A stretch of 64,000 bases of DNA from positions 69,003 to 133,002 of the forward strand of contig QFQP01000020.1 in assembly GCA_003243425.1 (NCBI GenBank), written 5' to 3'. The translations under genes were made by a program, and so were the position numbers. The DNA comes from Archangium gephyra (GTDB lineage: Bacteria > Myxococcota > Myxococcia > Myxococcales > Myxococcaceae). This document shows, piece by piece, positions 17,684 through 27,591 of this stretch (position 1 is the stretch's first letter; every line of letters starts with the position of its first letter). The notes under the pieces are model-generated. The model was given only the letters and a program-made list of their open reading frames with translations, had not been told where the DNA came from and searched no databases.

Positions 17684-18403
17684 GTGAAGCTGGGGGGGCG
17701 CAGTGTGTTGCTGATGACGGCGCTGGGCGCTCAGCTCGCGCTTGCCCAGAACTCGGGCACTGCGGCGCCTGCTGGCACGGCGCCTGCCGCGACGCCGGCT
17801 CCGGTGGAGCGTTCGGCGCAGACTGCTGACGAAGCCTTCTCGACCCGCGTGAAGACGCTCGAAGAGCAGGTCGTCGACCTCAAAGAGAAGATCTTCCGCA
17901 CCAAGGCTCGCCTGCTGCTGCTCCAGGAAACGGTGCTCGGTGGCGACCTGTCATCGGGTGCGCGCGCGGTGATCTTCCATCGCAACGAAATGGGCGCGCA
18001 GTTCGTGCTCGAGTCGGTCGCGTACGCGCTCGATGGCGCGCCGATCTTCACCAAGGTCGATTCGGGGGGCGATCTCGACAAGCGCGAAGAGTTCGAGATC
18101 TTTAACGGGCGCATCGTGCCGGGAAACCACCAGATCGCCGTTCGCATGGTCTACCGCGGCCACGGCTACGGCATCTTCAGCTATCTCGAGGGCTACAAGT
18201 TCAAGCTGCAGAACAACAACACCTTCAATGCGGAGGCCGGCAAGGTCACGACGGTGAAGGTGAAGGGCTACGAGAAGGGCGGCATCACCGCCGACATCAA
18301 AGACAAGCCTGCCATCGGCTTCGACGTGTCTTCAGCCCGTGAATCGGGCGCGAAGAAAGACGGCGAGTCGACACCCGCTCCTGCGCCCGAGGGGCAGCAG
18401 TAA
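17684..18403 (+). CDS. Exported coiled-coil plus beta-domain protein next to mglBA
   Basis: The GTG at 17684 starts one base after the mglA stop and gives a signal peptide (MKLGGRSVLLMTALGAQLALA). A Pro/Ala/Thr linker is followed by a coiled coil (VKTLEEQVVDLKEKIFRTKA) and a beta-rich domain of about 120 residues (VIFHRNEMGAQFVLESVAYA, HQIAVRMVYRGHGYG). It ends in a Lys/Pro-rich tail. No enzyme motif is seen. The placement suggests a periplasmic accessory of the following TPR machinery. It is not assigned to a named Glt/Agl protein. 239 residues. Confidence 0.75.
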   Translation: MKLGGRSVLLMTALGAQLALAQNSGTAAPAGTAPAATPAPVERSAQTADEAFSTRVKTLEEQVVDLKEKIFRTKARLLLLQETVLGGDLSSGARAVIFHRNEMGAQFVLESVAYALDGAPIFTKVDSGGDLDKREEFEIFNGRIVPGNHQIAVRMVYRGHGYGIFSYLEGYKFKLQNNNTFNAEAGKVTTVKVKGYEKGGITADIKDKPAIGFDVSSARESGAKKDGESTPAPAPEGQQ

Positions 18404-18413
18404 CGCGTCCGTC

Positions 18414-20756
18414 ATGAACCGCTGGGCGCCGGCCTTCATCACTGTTGCGTTGTTCGTCTCCGGGCCGGCGTTGGCCCAGAAGGCGAAGCGTTCGCCCGCC
18501 GAGCTCCAGGCTCAGGTCGAAGAGATCGCGCGGCAGCTCGAAATCGCGCGCAACAACCTGGTGCTGGTCGAGAAGCAGTACACGCTGCGTGAAGAGACGT
18601 CCGACGAAGCCGCGCAGCAGCAGCGCTTCTCTGACGGCGAAGTCCAGTACCTGCTCAACGACTATTCGACCGCGGCGGTGTTGTTCTACGACCTGGTCGC
18701 GAACGCGGACTTCCAGAAGAACCGGCGCTACCCCGACGCGCTGTTCTACCTGGCCGACTCGCTCTACCAGCAGAAGAACTACCTCGGTTCGCGCCTCTAT
18801 CTTCGCCAGCTGCTGCAACTGCGCGCCGGTCACTACAAGGAAGCGCTCGCGCGCTACCTCGAGATCGCGGGCCGCCTGAACGAGTTCAACGGCATCGACG
18901 AGTACATCAATCAGGCGCGTGGCCTGTCGGGTGGGCAGCTGCCCCCGGAGCTCACGTACGTCTACGCGAAGTGGCTCTTCCGCCGCACCGACTTGAGCAT
19001 GGAAGAGCGCGTGAGCCGCAGCCGGCCGGTGTTCCAGTCACTCGCCGACGACGCGACGGGCCCGTTCCACCTGCAGGCTTCGTATTTCATCGGCGTCGGC
19101 TTCGTACGTTTGAAGCAGTGGGACCAGGCGGTCGCCCGCTTCCTCGCGGTGAGCCAGGCGCAACCGCGCGACGACAAAGAGCGCACGGTCATGGAGATGG
19201 CCGACCTCTCGCTGGGCCGCGTGTATTTCGAGACCGGTAAGTACGACGAGGCGATCGACCGCTACGCGCGCATCAACCAGCGTTCCGACAGCTTCCCCGA
19301 CGCGCTCTACGAAGTGGCGTGGAGCTACGTGCGAAAGGGCGAACTGGAGCGCGCGAAGAACGCGACTGAAGTCTTGCTGCTCGTCGCGGAAGACTCGGTG
19401 CTCGCTCCGGAAGCCAAGATTCTGCAGGGCACGTTGCAGCAGAAGCTGGCGAAGTACGACGAGGCGATCGACACCTACAATCAGGTCATCAACACCTACG
19501 CGCCGGTGCGCGACGAGATCGACGCGCTGCTCACCGTGAACCAAGACCCGGTGAAGTACTTCGACGAGCTGCTCGCACGGAACGAGAAGTCGCTCGACGT
19601 CACCAAGCTGCTGCCGCCCGTCGCGCTCAAGTGGGCCAGCACGCGCAACGAGGTCTCCGACGCCGTGGAGATCACGTCTGCGCTCGATCAGAGCCGCCGG
19701 GGAATCGAAGAGTCGCGCGCCATCGCCGATCGCATCTTGAAGTCGCTCGAAGAGCGCGGCGTGGAGAGCTTCCCTGTTCTGCAGGAGGGATACACCCGCG
19801 CAGACGCGGTCGACACGCAGTTGACGCGCGCCGAAGCGTCGCTCACGCAGATCGAAGAGTCGTTGGTCGACACCCAGCTGGCGGCAGATCAGCGCGACCA
19901 GCTCACGCAGCTGAAGCAGAAACAGGCCGAGCTGAAGACGCGCATCGACACCCTGCCCACTACCGACGCGCAGGTTCGCGCCCGCCGTGAGCGCATGCAG
20001 GCCATCATCGATAGTCTCGAAAAGCAGGCCTTCCAGCTCGGCGTCGAACTGCAGTCGCAGGCGGCGCAGCTCACCGCCATTCGCAAGTTCGTCGACGACA
20101 CGCGCAAGCAGCGCAAGGACAAGCCGGAAGACGAGAAGGCGTTCCTCGAAAAGGTCACGCTCGAGCAGCGGGCTCTCGACGCCACGGCGACCGACCTCGA
20201 CGAGCTGCGAATGCAGCTGCTCGCCGAGCGCAACAACGCCGACAAGGCGGTCGGTGGCGAAGGCCAACTCAAGACCGAATACGAGCAGGTGCTCGAGCAG
20301 GAGCGTCAGCTCCTTCTCAACGCCCGCCGCGGGCTGAGCCCGGACGCCCAGCAGGTGCTGCTGCGAGCCGACGTGGTCCGTGCCGATGCCACCGCGCTCA
20401 AGGAGCGCGTCGCGCGCAGCAAGACCATCGTTCGCCAGCGCGTGCAGCAGAAGGCGTCGCGGTTGCGTGAGCAGGTGCTCGCCGAGCAGCAGCTTCTCGA
20501 GGGCTACCGCAGCGAGACGGCTCGGGTGACCGGCGACACGCGCAACCTCGTCGGCCGCATCGCCTTTGACAGCTTCAAGCGCGTGCGACAGAGCTTCTAC
20601 GACCTGGTGCTCAAGGCCGACGTCGGCGTCGTCGACGTGGCCTTCCAGCGCAAGCAGGACAAGACCGGCAGCATCCAGAAACTGGCCACGCAGAAAGATC
20701 GCGAACTCAAGCAGCTCGATGACGAGTTCAAGGAAGTGTTGAAGGACGTCGAGTGA
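18414..20756 (+). CDS. Exported TPR/coiled-coil protein of the glt-like cluster
   Basis: The ATG at 18414 gives MNRWAPAFITVALFVSGPALAQ, a signal peptide; upstream in-frame codons do not. The 780-residue protein has TPR units in its N-terminal half (ALFYLADSLYQQKNYLGSRL, LGRVYFETGKYDEAIDRYAR, EAKILQGTLQQKLAKYDEAI). The C-terminal half is coiled coil (QLKQKQAELKTRIDTL, RQRVQQKASRLREQVLAEQQ). It is probably a periplasmic scaffold. It is coupled to the next gene by TGATG. GltC-type proteins are an alternative label, but I cannot confirm orthology. Confidence 0.82.
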   Translation: MNRWAPAFITVALFVSGPALAQKAKRSPAELQAQVEEIARQLEIARNNLVLVEKQYTLREETSDEAAQQQRFSDGEVQYLLNDYSTAAVLFYDLVANADFQKNRRYPDALFYLADSLYQQKNYLGSRLYLRQLLQLRAGHYKEALARYLEIAGRLNEFNGIDEYINQARGLSGGQLPPELTYVYAKWLFRRTDLSMEERVSRSRPVFQSLADDATGPFHLQASYFIGVGFVRLKQWDQAVARFLAVSQAQPRDDKERTVMEMADLSLGRVYFETGKYDEAIDRYARINQRSDSFPDALYEVAWSYVRKGELERAKNATEVLLLVAEDSVLAPEAKILQGTLQQKLAKYDEAIDTYNQVINTYAPVRDEIDALLTVNQDPVKYFDELLARNEKSLDVTKLLPPVALKWASTRNEVSDAVEITSALDQSRRGIEESRAIADRILKSLEERGVESFPVLQEGYTRADAVDTQLTRAEASLTQIEESLVDTQLAADQRDQLTQLKQKQAELKTRIDTLPTTDAQVRARRERMQAIIDSLEKQAFQLGVELQSQAAQLTAIRKFVDDTRKQRKDKPEDEKAFLEKVTLEQRALDATATDLDELRMQLLAERNNADKAVGGEGQLKTEYEQVLEQERQLLLNARRGLSPDAQQVLLRADVVRADATALKERVARSKTIVRQRVQQKASRLREQVLAEQQLLEGYRSETARVTGDTRNLVGRIAFDSFKRVRQSFYDLVLKADVGVVDVAFQRKQDKTGSIQKLATQKDRELKQLDDEFKEVLKDVE

Positions 20757-23700
20757 TGCGCGCCCTGCTCCTGCTCAGCTGTGTGTTGGCCACTGGCGCC
20801 CTCGCCCAGGCGAAGAAGACGTCTGCGAAGGCGGATGCCGGCGTGGCGGTGCCCGACGCTGGCGTGATCGCGCCCGGCTCGACCGACGCGAGCAAGAGCG
20901 ACGCTGCGCCCACGCAGAAGGAGAAGCCGCGCTACCTCGAGGGGCTGGGCCGTACGCCCGATCAGCAGGCCCAGCTCGAAGAGATCTCCCGCGCCCTCGA
21001 GCTCTACGAAGCCGAATCGAAGGAGTTCAAGCGCGAGGTGCAGCTCCTCGTCGAGAAGAAGTACGAAGAGAAGCGGAACACCCTGGCCAACAGCTACGAG
21101 AAGGCCATTCGCGATCTCGAAGTGCTCGAGCGCCGCGAACGTCTCGACGCCATCGCCGCGTTCGAAGAGTTCCTGCAGCGCTACCCGAACGATCCCCGCT
21201 ACACGCCCGACGTGATGTTCCGTCTGGCCGAGCTCTACTACGAGCGTTCGGCCGACGATCAGGCCGTCGCCATGCGCGACTACGAGGAGCAGCTCAAGAA
21301 GCTCGACCCTGAGAAGAACCCCACGCTGCCTCCCGAACCGAAGGTCGATTTCAACAAGTCGATCGCGCTGTACCGCCGGCTGATCAACGACTTCCCTGAC
21401 TACAAGCTCAACGACGCCAGCTGGTATCTGCTCGGCTACTGCGAAGAGAAGCAGGAAGACTTCGAGAAGGCCCGTCAGTCGTACGAGCAGCTGATCGCCC
21501 GCTACCCGAAATCGAAGTTCACCACCGAAGCGTGGGTGCGCATCGGCGAGTACTACTTCGACGCGTACGACGTGGCTGATGCGCTCACGCGCGCCGCCGA
21601 CGCCTACGAGCACGCGGTCGCCGACACCAAGCACCCGCTCTACGACAAGGCGCTCTACAAGCTCGGTTGGGTCTACTACCGCATGGACCGCTTCGACGAC
21701 GCGGTCGCCCGGTTCATCGCGCTCGTCGACTATTACGAGGCCGAAGCGAAGCGGAAGAACGACGAAGAAGTCGGCGGCGACCTGCGCAGCGAAGCGCTCC
21801 AGTACACCGCCATCAGCTTCGTCGACGAGAAGTGGGGCTCACTGGCGAAGGCGCAGGCGACCTTCGCCCGGCTCGGCGGCCGTCGCTACGAAGGCGAGAT
21901 CTACCGTCGCATGGCCGACGTCTATTTCGACCAGACCAAGCACCCGGAGGCCATCGAGGCCTACCGGCTGGTGCTGCAGAAAGACCCGCTCAACAAAGAC
22001 GCGCCCAAGATTCAGCAGCGCATCGTGCAGGCCTACGAGCGCGATCGCCGCCTCGACGAGGCCTTCGCCGAGAGCTCGAAGCTGGCGAACATGTTCGTGC
22101 CGGGAACGCCCTGGTACGAGAAATGGAAACGCGACCCCGAAGTGGTTCAGGCTGCGGGCGAGCTCGCCGAGAAGAGCCTGTACTCGACCGCGATCTACCA
22201 TCACCAGCAGGCGCTCGTTTACAAGCAGGAGGGCAAGTTCGATCAGGCCAAGGCCGCGTTCGAGACCGCCGCCAGGGCCTACGACGGCTACCTCCAGCGC
22301 TTCCCGCGCAGCAAGAACGCGTACGAGATGGAGTTCTACCTGGCCGAGTGCCTGTACAACTCGTTCCAGTTCAAGGAGGCCGGCAAGCACTACGCGGCGG
22401 TTCGCGACTCGAGCCAGGACGTGAAGTACCAGAACGACGCGGCCTACGCGGCCGTGCTGGCCAACCAGAAGCAGCTCGACATCGACGTGAAGAGCGGCGC
22501 CTCGAAGGCGTATCCGGTGCTCAAGTCGACCGAGCGGCCTGAAGGCGAACAGATCGCCGTCGCTCAGCTTTCGCCGCTCGAAGCCGCGCTCATCGACGCG
22601 TCTGACAAGTACGTGGCCAAGGCGAAAGCGGGCGACGACAAGGCACCGGGCATCGCCTACCGCGCTGCCGAGATGTTCTACACGCACAACCAGTTCGACG
22701 AAGCGCGCCGTCGTTTCGAGGCCATCGTCACCGGGTACCCGAAGGCCGAGGTCGCCAAGTTTGCGACCAACCTGATCATCGAGAGCTACCTCATCGACAA
22801 GAACTGGAAGGCCGTCGAAGAGGTGTCGGCGCGCCTGGCGTCGAACACCGACGTCATCGACCCCAAGTCGGACCTCTACAAGGAGCTGACCAAGTTCAAG
22901 CTCGGTGGCCGCTTCAAGTTGGCCGAAGAGCTGATGGCCAAGGGCTCGTACGACGAGGCCGCGAAGAAGTACCTCGACCTCGTGGCCGAAGAGCCCAGGC
23001 ACGAGTTCGCCGACAAGGCGCTGAACAACGCCGCCGTGTGCTTCGAGAACGTGCAGCGCTTCGATTCTGCGTTGAAGATCTACGAGCGCATCGTCGCCGA
23101 ATACCCGAAGAGTGCGCTGGCCGACGCCGCCCTCTTCCGCGTCGCGGTGAACGCCGAGAAGTCGTACGACTTCGACAAGGCCATCGAGAAGTACCAGAAG
23201 CTGGTGAAGGACTACCCGACCTCGAAGGACCGTGAGTCGGCGCTCTTCAACACCGCGCGTCTGCTCGAAGGTCTGCAGCGCTACAACGAAGCGGCCGCGG
23301 CCTACCTGCGCTACGCCGACGTGTACCCGAACTCCGAAGACGCGCCCAAGAACCAGTTCCGCGCGGCGCTCATCTACGAAAAGCAGGGCGACTCGGCGAA
23401 GGAGATCGGGGCCCTCAACGAGTTCGTCACCAAGTTCTCGAGCAAGAGCGCTCAGGTCGAGCTGGTGGTCGACGCCAAGAAGCGCATCGGCGACGCGTAC
23501 CAGAAGCAGAAGAACGACACGGCCGCGAAGAAGGCCTACGCCGCTGCTGCCGACGAGTTCGACAAGCGCAACCTGAAGGCCGAGAGCGCGCCCGTCGCCG
23601 CCGAAGCGGCGGCCTACTCGCGCTTCCAGCTCGCGGAGTACGTGTTCGAAGAATTCGACCGCGTGAAGATCGGCGGCACGGGCAAGGCGCTGGCCAACTC

Positions 23701-24178
23701 CTTCACCGCCAAGAAGGACGCGGTGAAGAAGGTGAACACGGCCTACGACTCGGTGGTGAAGTACAAGCGGGTCGAGTGGACGCTCGCGGCCTTCTACCGC
23801 AAGGGCTACACGCTCGAGCGTTTCGCGCAGACGATTCTGGAAACCCCGGTACCGCCAGACATCAAGCGCCTCGGCGAGGAAGCCGTGGTCACCTACCAAG
23901 ACGCGTTGTCCGCGCAGACCGTGGCCCTCGAAGACAAGGCCGTCGAGACGTATACGGCCGCATGGAACGAAGCGAAGAAGTTCCGCGTCTCCAACGAGTG
24001 GACGAAGAAGACGCTCGAGTCGCTCAACCGCTTCCGCCCCAAGGAGTACCCGATGCTGAAGGAGCCCAAGTCGCTCATCAGCAGCGACCTCACGCTGCCT
24101 GACGGCGCGGTCGGCACGGTCGAAGGCAACGAGAAGGCGGTCAAGGCGCCGCAGAAGCTCGGCGAGGACGACAAGTGA
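20756..24178 (+). CDS. Very large exported TPR protein, AgmU/GltD-like
   Basis: The ATG at 20756 overlaps the previous stop (TGATG) and gives the signal peptide MRALLLLSCVLATGALAQA. The 1140-residue protein consists of many TPR units, for example ASWYLLGYCEEKQEDFEKAR, YKLGWVYYRMDRFDDAVARF, RMADVYFDQTKHPEAIEAYR and AALIYEKQGDSAKEIGALNE. Size, export signal and position before a TPR lipoprotein match AgmU (GltD) of the M. xanthus gliding complex, a periplasmic scaffold. A paralogue in another envelope complex (such as NfsD of spore-coat assembly) cannot be excluded. Confidence 0.8.
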   Translation: MRALLLLSCVLATGALAQAKKTSAKADAGVAVPDAGVIAPGSTDASKSDAAPTQKEKPRYLEGLGRTPDQQAQLEEISRALELYEAESKEFKREVQLLVEKKYEEKRNTLANSYEKAIRDLEVLERRERLDAIAAFEEFLQRYPNDPRYTPDVMFRLAELYYERSADDQAVAMRDYEEQLKKLDPEKNPTLPPEPKVDFNKSIALYRRLINDFPDYKLNDASWYLLGYCEEKQEDFEKARQSYEQLIARYPKSKFTTEAWVRIGEYYFDAYDVADALTRAADAYEHAVADTKHPLYDKALYKLGWVYYRMDRFDDAVARFIALVDYYEAEAKRKNDEEVGGDLRSEALQYTAISFVDEKWGSLAKAQATFARLGGRRYEGEIYRRMADVYFDQTKHPEAIEAYRLVLQKDPLNKDAPKIQQRIVQAYERDRRLDEAFAESSKLANMFVPGTPWYEKWKRDPEVVQAAGELAEKSLYSTAIYHHQQALVYKQEGKFDQAKAAFETAARAYDGYLQRFPRSKNAYEMEFYLAECLYNSFQFKEAGKHYAAVRDSSQDVKYQNDAAYAAVLANQKQLDIDVKSGASKAYPVLKSTERPEGEQIAVAQLSPLEAALIDASDKYVAKAKAGDDKAPGIAYRAAEMFYTHNQFDEARRRFEAIVTGYPKAEVAKFATNLIIESYLIDKNWKAVEEVSARLASNTDVIDPKSDLYKELTKFKLGGRFKLAEELMAKGSYDEAAKKYLDLVAEEPRHEFADKALNNAAVCFENVQRFDSALKIYERIVAEYPKSALADAALFRVAVNAEKSYDFDKAIEKYQKLVKDYPTSKDRESALFNTARLLEGLQRYNEAAAAYLRYADVYPNSEDAPKNQFRAALIYEKQGDSAKEIGALNEFVTKFSSKSAQVELVVDAKKRIGDAYQKQKNDTAAKKAYAAAADEFDKRNLKAESAPVAAEAAAYSRFQLAEYVFEEFDRVKIGGTGKALANSFTAKKDAVKKVNTAYDSVVKYKRVEWTLAAFYRKGYTLERFAQTILETPVPPDIKRLGEEAVVTYQDALSAQTVALEDKAVETYTAAWNEAKKFRVSNEWTKKTLESLNRFRPKEYPMLKEPKSLISSDLTLPDGAVGTVEGNEKAVKAPQKLGEDDK

Positions 24179-25896
24179 AGCGCGCTCTTTTCGCTGCCCT
24201 GTTCGTCGCTTCTGCGTGCGTCACGCCCGAGGCGAAGCCCGACGAGAAGGTCACCGAAGGCGGCGAGACGCCCGAGGTTCCGTATTCGCCGAAGACCGGC
24301 GACGCGTCGGAGACCGGTGCGGCGGAAGTCGTGAAGCCCGCGGCCGGTGGGGAAGCGCCAGCGGCTGAAAAGCCCGCGCCGATCAGCTTCGACAATGGAA
24401 CGCAGGCGCGCTTCAAAGAAGGCGTGGCCGCACTCGCTGCCAACAACAACAGCGCCGCCGAGGCCGCGTTCCGTGACGTGCTCGCGCGCAACGACCGCGC
24501 CGCGTACGCGTGGACCAACCTCGGCGTCATTGCCGAGCGGCAGGGCGACCCGTCAGCTGCCGAGCGCAACTACCGCAAGGCCGTGGAGGTCGACGCGGCG
24601 CAGGACGTGGCGTGGGACTACCTCGCGCGCCTGCAGTGCCGGCAGAAGAAGTGCGCCCAGGCCGAGAGCGATCTGCGCAGCGCGATTTCGAAGAACCCAT
24701 CGGCCATCGGCCCACGCAACGCGCTCGTCTACACCCTCATCGCGCAGAACAAGCTCGACGCGGCCGCTTCGGAAGCCAAGAAGGTGCTCAAGGCCGACGA
24801 ACGCAACGTGCGCGCGATGCAGTTGCTGGCCAACGTGTACCTGCGCGAGTCGAAGGTGGAACTCGCGCGCCTGGTGCTCGAGAACGCGCGCACCATCGAC
24901 GCCAACGATGCGGCGACGCACAACGCGCTCGGCCTCGTCCTCCTGCAGCTCAAGCAGAAGCCGCAGGCCATGGAATCGTTCCGCCAGGCGACGCTCCTCA
25001 AGCCCGACTATGCGGAGGCGCGGAACAACTTCGGTGCCTTGTTGAACGAGGGCAACGACTACGAAGCGTCGGTGAAGGAGCTCGAGGCCGCGGTCGCAGC
25101 GCAGCCTGACTTCACGATGGCGCACTTGAACCTGGGCAACGCGTACCGCGGTCTGCAACAGCCGCAGAAGGCGATCGCCGAGTACGAAAAGGTTCAAAGA
25201 GCGCAGCCGAACCTCGCCGACGTGAGTTTCAACCTCGGCGTCACCTATCTCGATCAGGAAGTGCCGGGCGTCGAAGTGACCGAGCGCTTCAAGAAGTCGA
25301 TCGCGTACTTCAACGAATACAAGAGCAAGGGTGGCAAAGACGCGAGCGTCGACCAGTACATCAAGGACGCGAACAAGGGCATCGAGAAGGAAGAGCGCCG
25401 CAAGGAACGCGAGAAGAAAGACCAGCTGAAGAAGGTCGAGAACGCGAAGAAGGCGGAAGAAGACGCGAAGAAGAAGGCCGCCGAGGAAGCGCAGGCGAAG
25501 ATCGACGCCGAAAAGAAGGCGAAGGAAGAAGCAGAAGCCAAGGCCAGAGCCGACGCGGACGCTGCGGCGAAGAAGGCGGCCGAGGACGAAGCGGCGCGCA
25601 AGAAGGCCGACGCGGAAGCGGCGCGCAAAGCCCAGCTCGACGAGGCGACGCGCAAGAAGGAAGAAGCCGCCGCCGCGAAGAAGGCCGCCGCCGAAGAAGC
25701 GAAGCGGAAGAAGGAAGAAGCGGCCGCTGCGAAGAAGGCTGCTGCCGAAGAGGCCAAGCGAAAGAAGGCCGAAGAAGCCGCCGCCAGGAAAGCCGGTCAG
25801 AACAAGGCACCTGCCTCGAAGTTGGGTGACGACGATGACTCACCGGCTCCCGCGCCCAGGCCCGCTTCCGGTAAGGTGTCGGAGGACGACAAGTGA
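24175..25896 (+). CDS. TPR lipoprotein, AglT/GltE-like
   Basis: The GTG at 24175 overlaps the previous stop. The N terminus MKRALFAALFVASAC fits a lipoprotein signal with lipobox ASAC. Residues about 75-400 contain at least seven TPR units (YAWTNLGVIAERQGDPSAAE, NALGLVLLQLKQKPQAMESF, AHLNLGNAYRGLQQPQKAI). The last 180 residues are a Lys/Ala/Glu helix typical of periplasm-spanning proteins. In M. xanthus AglT (GltE) is an outer-membrane-associated TPR protein required for gliding, encoded next to agmU as here. Paralogy to NfsE is possible. Confidence 0.78.
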   Translation: MKRALFAALFVASACVTPEAKPDEKVTEGGETPEVPYSPKTGDASETGAAEVVKPAAGGEAPAAEKPAPISFDNGTQARFKEGVAALAANNNSAAEAAFRDVLARNDRAAYAWTNLGVIAERQGDPSAAERNYRKAVEVDAAQDVAWDYLARLQCRQKKCAQAESDLRSAISKNPSAIGPRNALVYTLIAQNKLDAAASEAKKVLKADERNVRAMQLLANVYLRESKVELARLVLENARTIDANDAATHNALGLVLLQLKQKPQAMESFRQATLLKPDYAEARNNFGALLNEGNDYEASVKELEAAVAAQPDFTMAHLNLGNAYRGLQQPQKAIAEYEKVQRAQPNLADVSFNLGVTYLDQEVPGVEVTERFKKSIAYFNEYKSKGGKDASVDQYIKDANKGIEKEERRKEREKKDQLKKVENAKKAEEDAKKKAAEEAQAKIDAEKKAKEEAEAKARADADAAAKKAAEDEAARKKADAEAARKAQLDEATRKKEEAAAAKKAAAEEAKRKKEEAAAAKKAAAEEAKRKKAEEAAARKAGQNKAPASKLGDDDDSPAPAPRPASGKVSEDDK

Positions 25897-26135
25897 TGCG
25901 AACCCTGCTCTTCAGCGCTCTTCTGCTCGCGACCGCCGCCTTCGCGCAGGACAACACCCAGACTCAGAAGAAGAAGAAGGTCATTCGTCTCGACGCCATC
26001 ACGGTCGAAGGTCGAATTCAGAAGCCGCAGGCCTTCTACATTCTCCAGCGCAGCACGTTGAACTTCGACGAGCTCAACCGCGAAGAGTCGTTCATCCCCA
26101 AGGTGGAGAAGAGCGTCGAGAAAGACGCGTTCTGA
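25896..26135 (+). CDS. Small exported protein, GltF-position
   Basis: The ATG at 25896 (TGATG overlap) gives a signal peptide (MRTLLFSALLLATAAFAQ) and a 61-residue mature part starting DNTQTQKKKKVIRLDAITVE, then IQKPQAFYILQRSTLNFDEL. The KVIRLDAITVEGRIQKP segment resembles the N-terminal plug start of TonB-linked proteins. Position between the AglT-like and PglI-like genes corresponds to gltF in M. xanthus as I recall it. Function not known from sequence. Confidence 0.7.
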   Translation: MRTLLFSALLLATAAFAQDNTQTQKKKKVIRLDAITVEGRIQKPQAFYILQRSTLNFDELNREESFIPKVEKSVEKDAF

Positions 26136-26241
26136 TTCCTTGAGTCCGCATGGTCTCGTAGCTAAGTGTGCAGAGCCCTTGAGTTTGGTGAGGGCGCGAC
26201 GGACGGAACCTGTCTCGTTCGTGGCTGTCTAAGGGAAGGTC

Positions 26242-27591
26242 ATGGCTCAACCACAGCAGGCTGCCGCCAGGCAAAAGCTCCTCCGCGTCGCCCTCATTCA
26301 GGGCGCCAAGATCACCGAAGATCGCACGCTCAAGAAGCGCGCGAGCGTGTCCGTCGGCCAGAACGCGACGAACACCATCATCGTGCCGGTGAGCAATCTG
26401 CCTCCGTCGTTCACCCTCTTTGAAGCCGTCAACGAGCAGTACTCGTTGGTCTTCACGGCGGCCATGGACGGCAAGGTGTCCGTCAGCGGGCAGGAGCTGA
26501 CGCTCGCCGAGGCGATTTCTCGCGGCGTCGCCAAGCAGCGCAAAGACGTCTACGTCATCCCGCTCAACGAGAACTCCAAGGGCCGCGTCTCGCTCGGTGA
26601 AGTCTCACTCCTCTTCCAGTTCGTCACGCCTCCGCCCGAAGCGCCGAAGCCGGTGCTGCCGTCCGAGGTCCGCGGGAGTCTGCTCAAGCAGATCGACCAG
26701 TTCTTCTTCCTCGTGCTCGCGGTGTCACTGGTCGTGCATTTCTCGGGCGCCACGTTCATCGCGTGTCAGCCGGTGCCCGAGGAGCGCGAACTCACGCTCG
26801 ACGAGCTTCCTGATCGCTTCGTGAAGGCCATGATGCCGGAGGTGAAGCCGCCTCCGCCCAAGGAAGTGGCCGACAACGGCAACGAGAAGAAGGACGAAAA
26901 GAAGGACGAGAAGAAAGACGAAGTCGTCGCCGACAAGAAGGGCGAAAAGGCGCCGACGAGCCCCGCTGAGAACAAGGCGGCGTTGCAGGCCAAAGTCGCC
27001 AAGTCCGGCCTGCTCAAGGTGATCGGCTCTGCGTCTGGTGGAGCTGGTGCTTTCGAAGACGTGCTCGGCGGCTCGAACGGAGTGGGTGATGTCGCGTCGG
27101 CGCTGTCGGGCGCGAGCGGCGTCGGTGTGGCGACCGCTGATTCACTGGCGGCGGGTGGCCCCAAGGGCGGCACTGCCGGTTCAGCCGCAGGCATCGGCGA
27201 TCTCGGCACCAGCGGCGGCGGCAACGTCGCGCTGAGCGAGAAAGGCACCGCCACGGTTCGCGGCGGCGTGCAGATGCAGGCGCCGGAAGTCGACTCGAGC
27301 GACGTCGACCGCGAAAAGCTGGCCGCCTACGTGCGCGCCCGCAAAGGCGCCATTCAGCAGTGCTACGAGAAGGAGCTGAAGCGAAACCCCAGCCTCAAGG
27401 GGAAGGTGGTCGTGCGCTTCAGCATCACCCCCTCCGGCCGCACGTCGGACATCGACGTCGAAGAGAACACGCTGGGCAATGAAGCCGTCGCCTCGTGCAT
27501 CAAGACCACGATCCGCGGTTGGGTCTTCCCCTTCAAGCCCGACTCCGAAGTGCCGGTGGCGTACCCGTTCGTCTTCGCCCCCGCCTCGTAG
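26242..27591 (+). CDS. TonB-like envelope protein with AgmX/PglI C-terminal domain, GltG-like
   Basis: The 449-residue protein has a cytoplasmic N-terminal beta domain of FHA-like pattern (about 12-128: ASVSVGQNATNTIIVPVSNL, VSLGEVSLLFQF) and one transmembrane helix at about 154-174 (FFFLVLAVSLVVHFSGATF). A Lys/Glu/Asp and Gly-rich periplasmic linker leads to a TonB/AgmX-type domain at 345-449 (AYVRARKGAIQQCYEKELKR, KGKVVVRFSITPSGRTSDID). This is the PglI/GltG architecture that links the inner-membrane motor to the outer envelope. A 106-bp gap separates it from the preceding gene. Confidence 0.85.
   Translation: MAQPQQAAARQKLLRVALIQGAKITEDRTLKKRASVSVGQNATNTIIVPVSNLPPSFTLFEAVNEQYSLVFTAAMDGKVSVSGQELTLAEAISRGVAKQRKDVYVIPLNENSKGRVSLGEVSLLFQFVTPPPEAPKPVLPSEVRGSLLKQIDQFFFLVLAVSLVVHFSGATFIACQPVPEERELTLDELPDRFVKAMMPEVKPPPPKEVADNGNEKKDEKKDEKKDEVVADKKGEKAPTSPAENKAALQAKVAKSGLLKVIGSASGGAGAFEDVLGGSNGVGDVASALSGASGVGVATADSLAAGGPKGGTAGSAAGIGDLGTSGGGNVALSEKGTATVRGGVQMQAPEVDSSDVDREKLAAYVRARKGAIQQCYEKELKRNPSLKGKVVVRFSITPSGRTSDIDVEENTLGNEAVASCIKTTIRGWVFPFKPDSEVPVAYPFVFAPAS

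Noticed and set aside
21839..23899. 686-codon minus-strand open frame opposite the AgmU-like gene
   Set aside because: Low-complexity Leu/Val/Arg product lying opposite clear TPR repeats; a composition artefact.
24347..25045. Second plus-strand frame inside the AglT-like gene
   Set aside because: Arg/Ser/Pro-rich shifted-frame product overlapping clear TPR coding.
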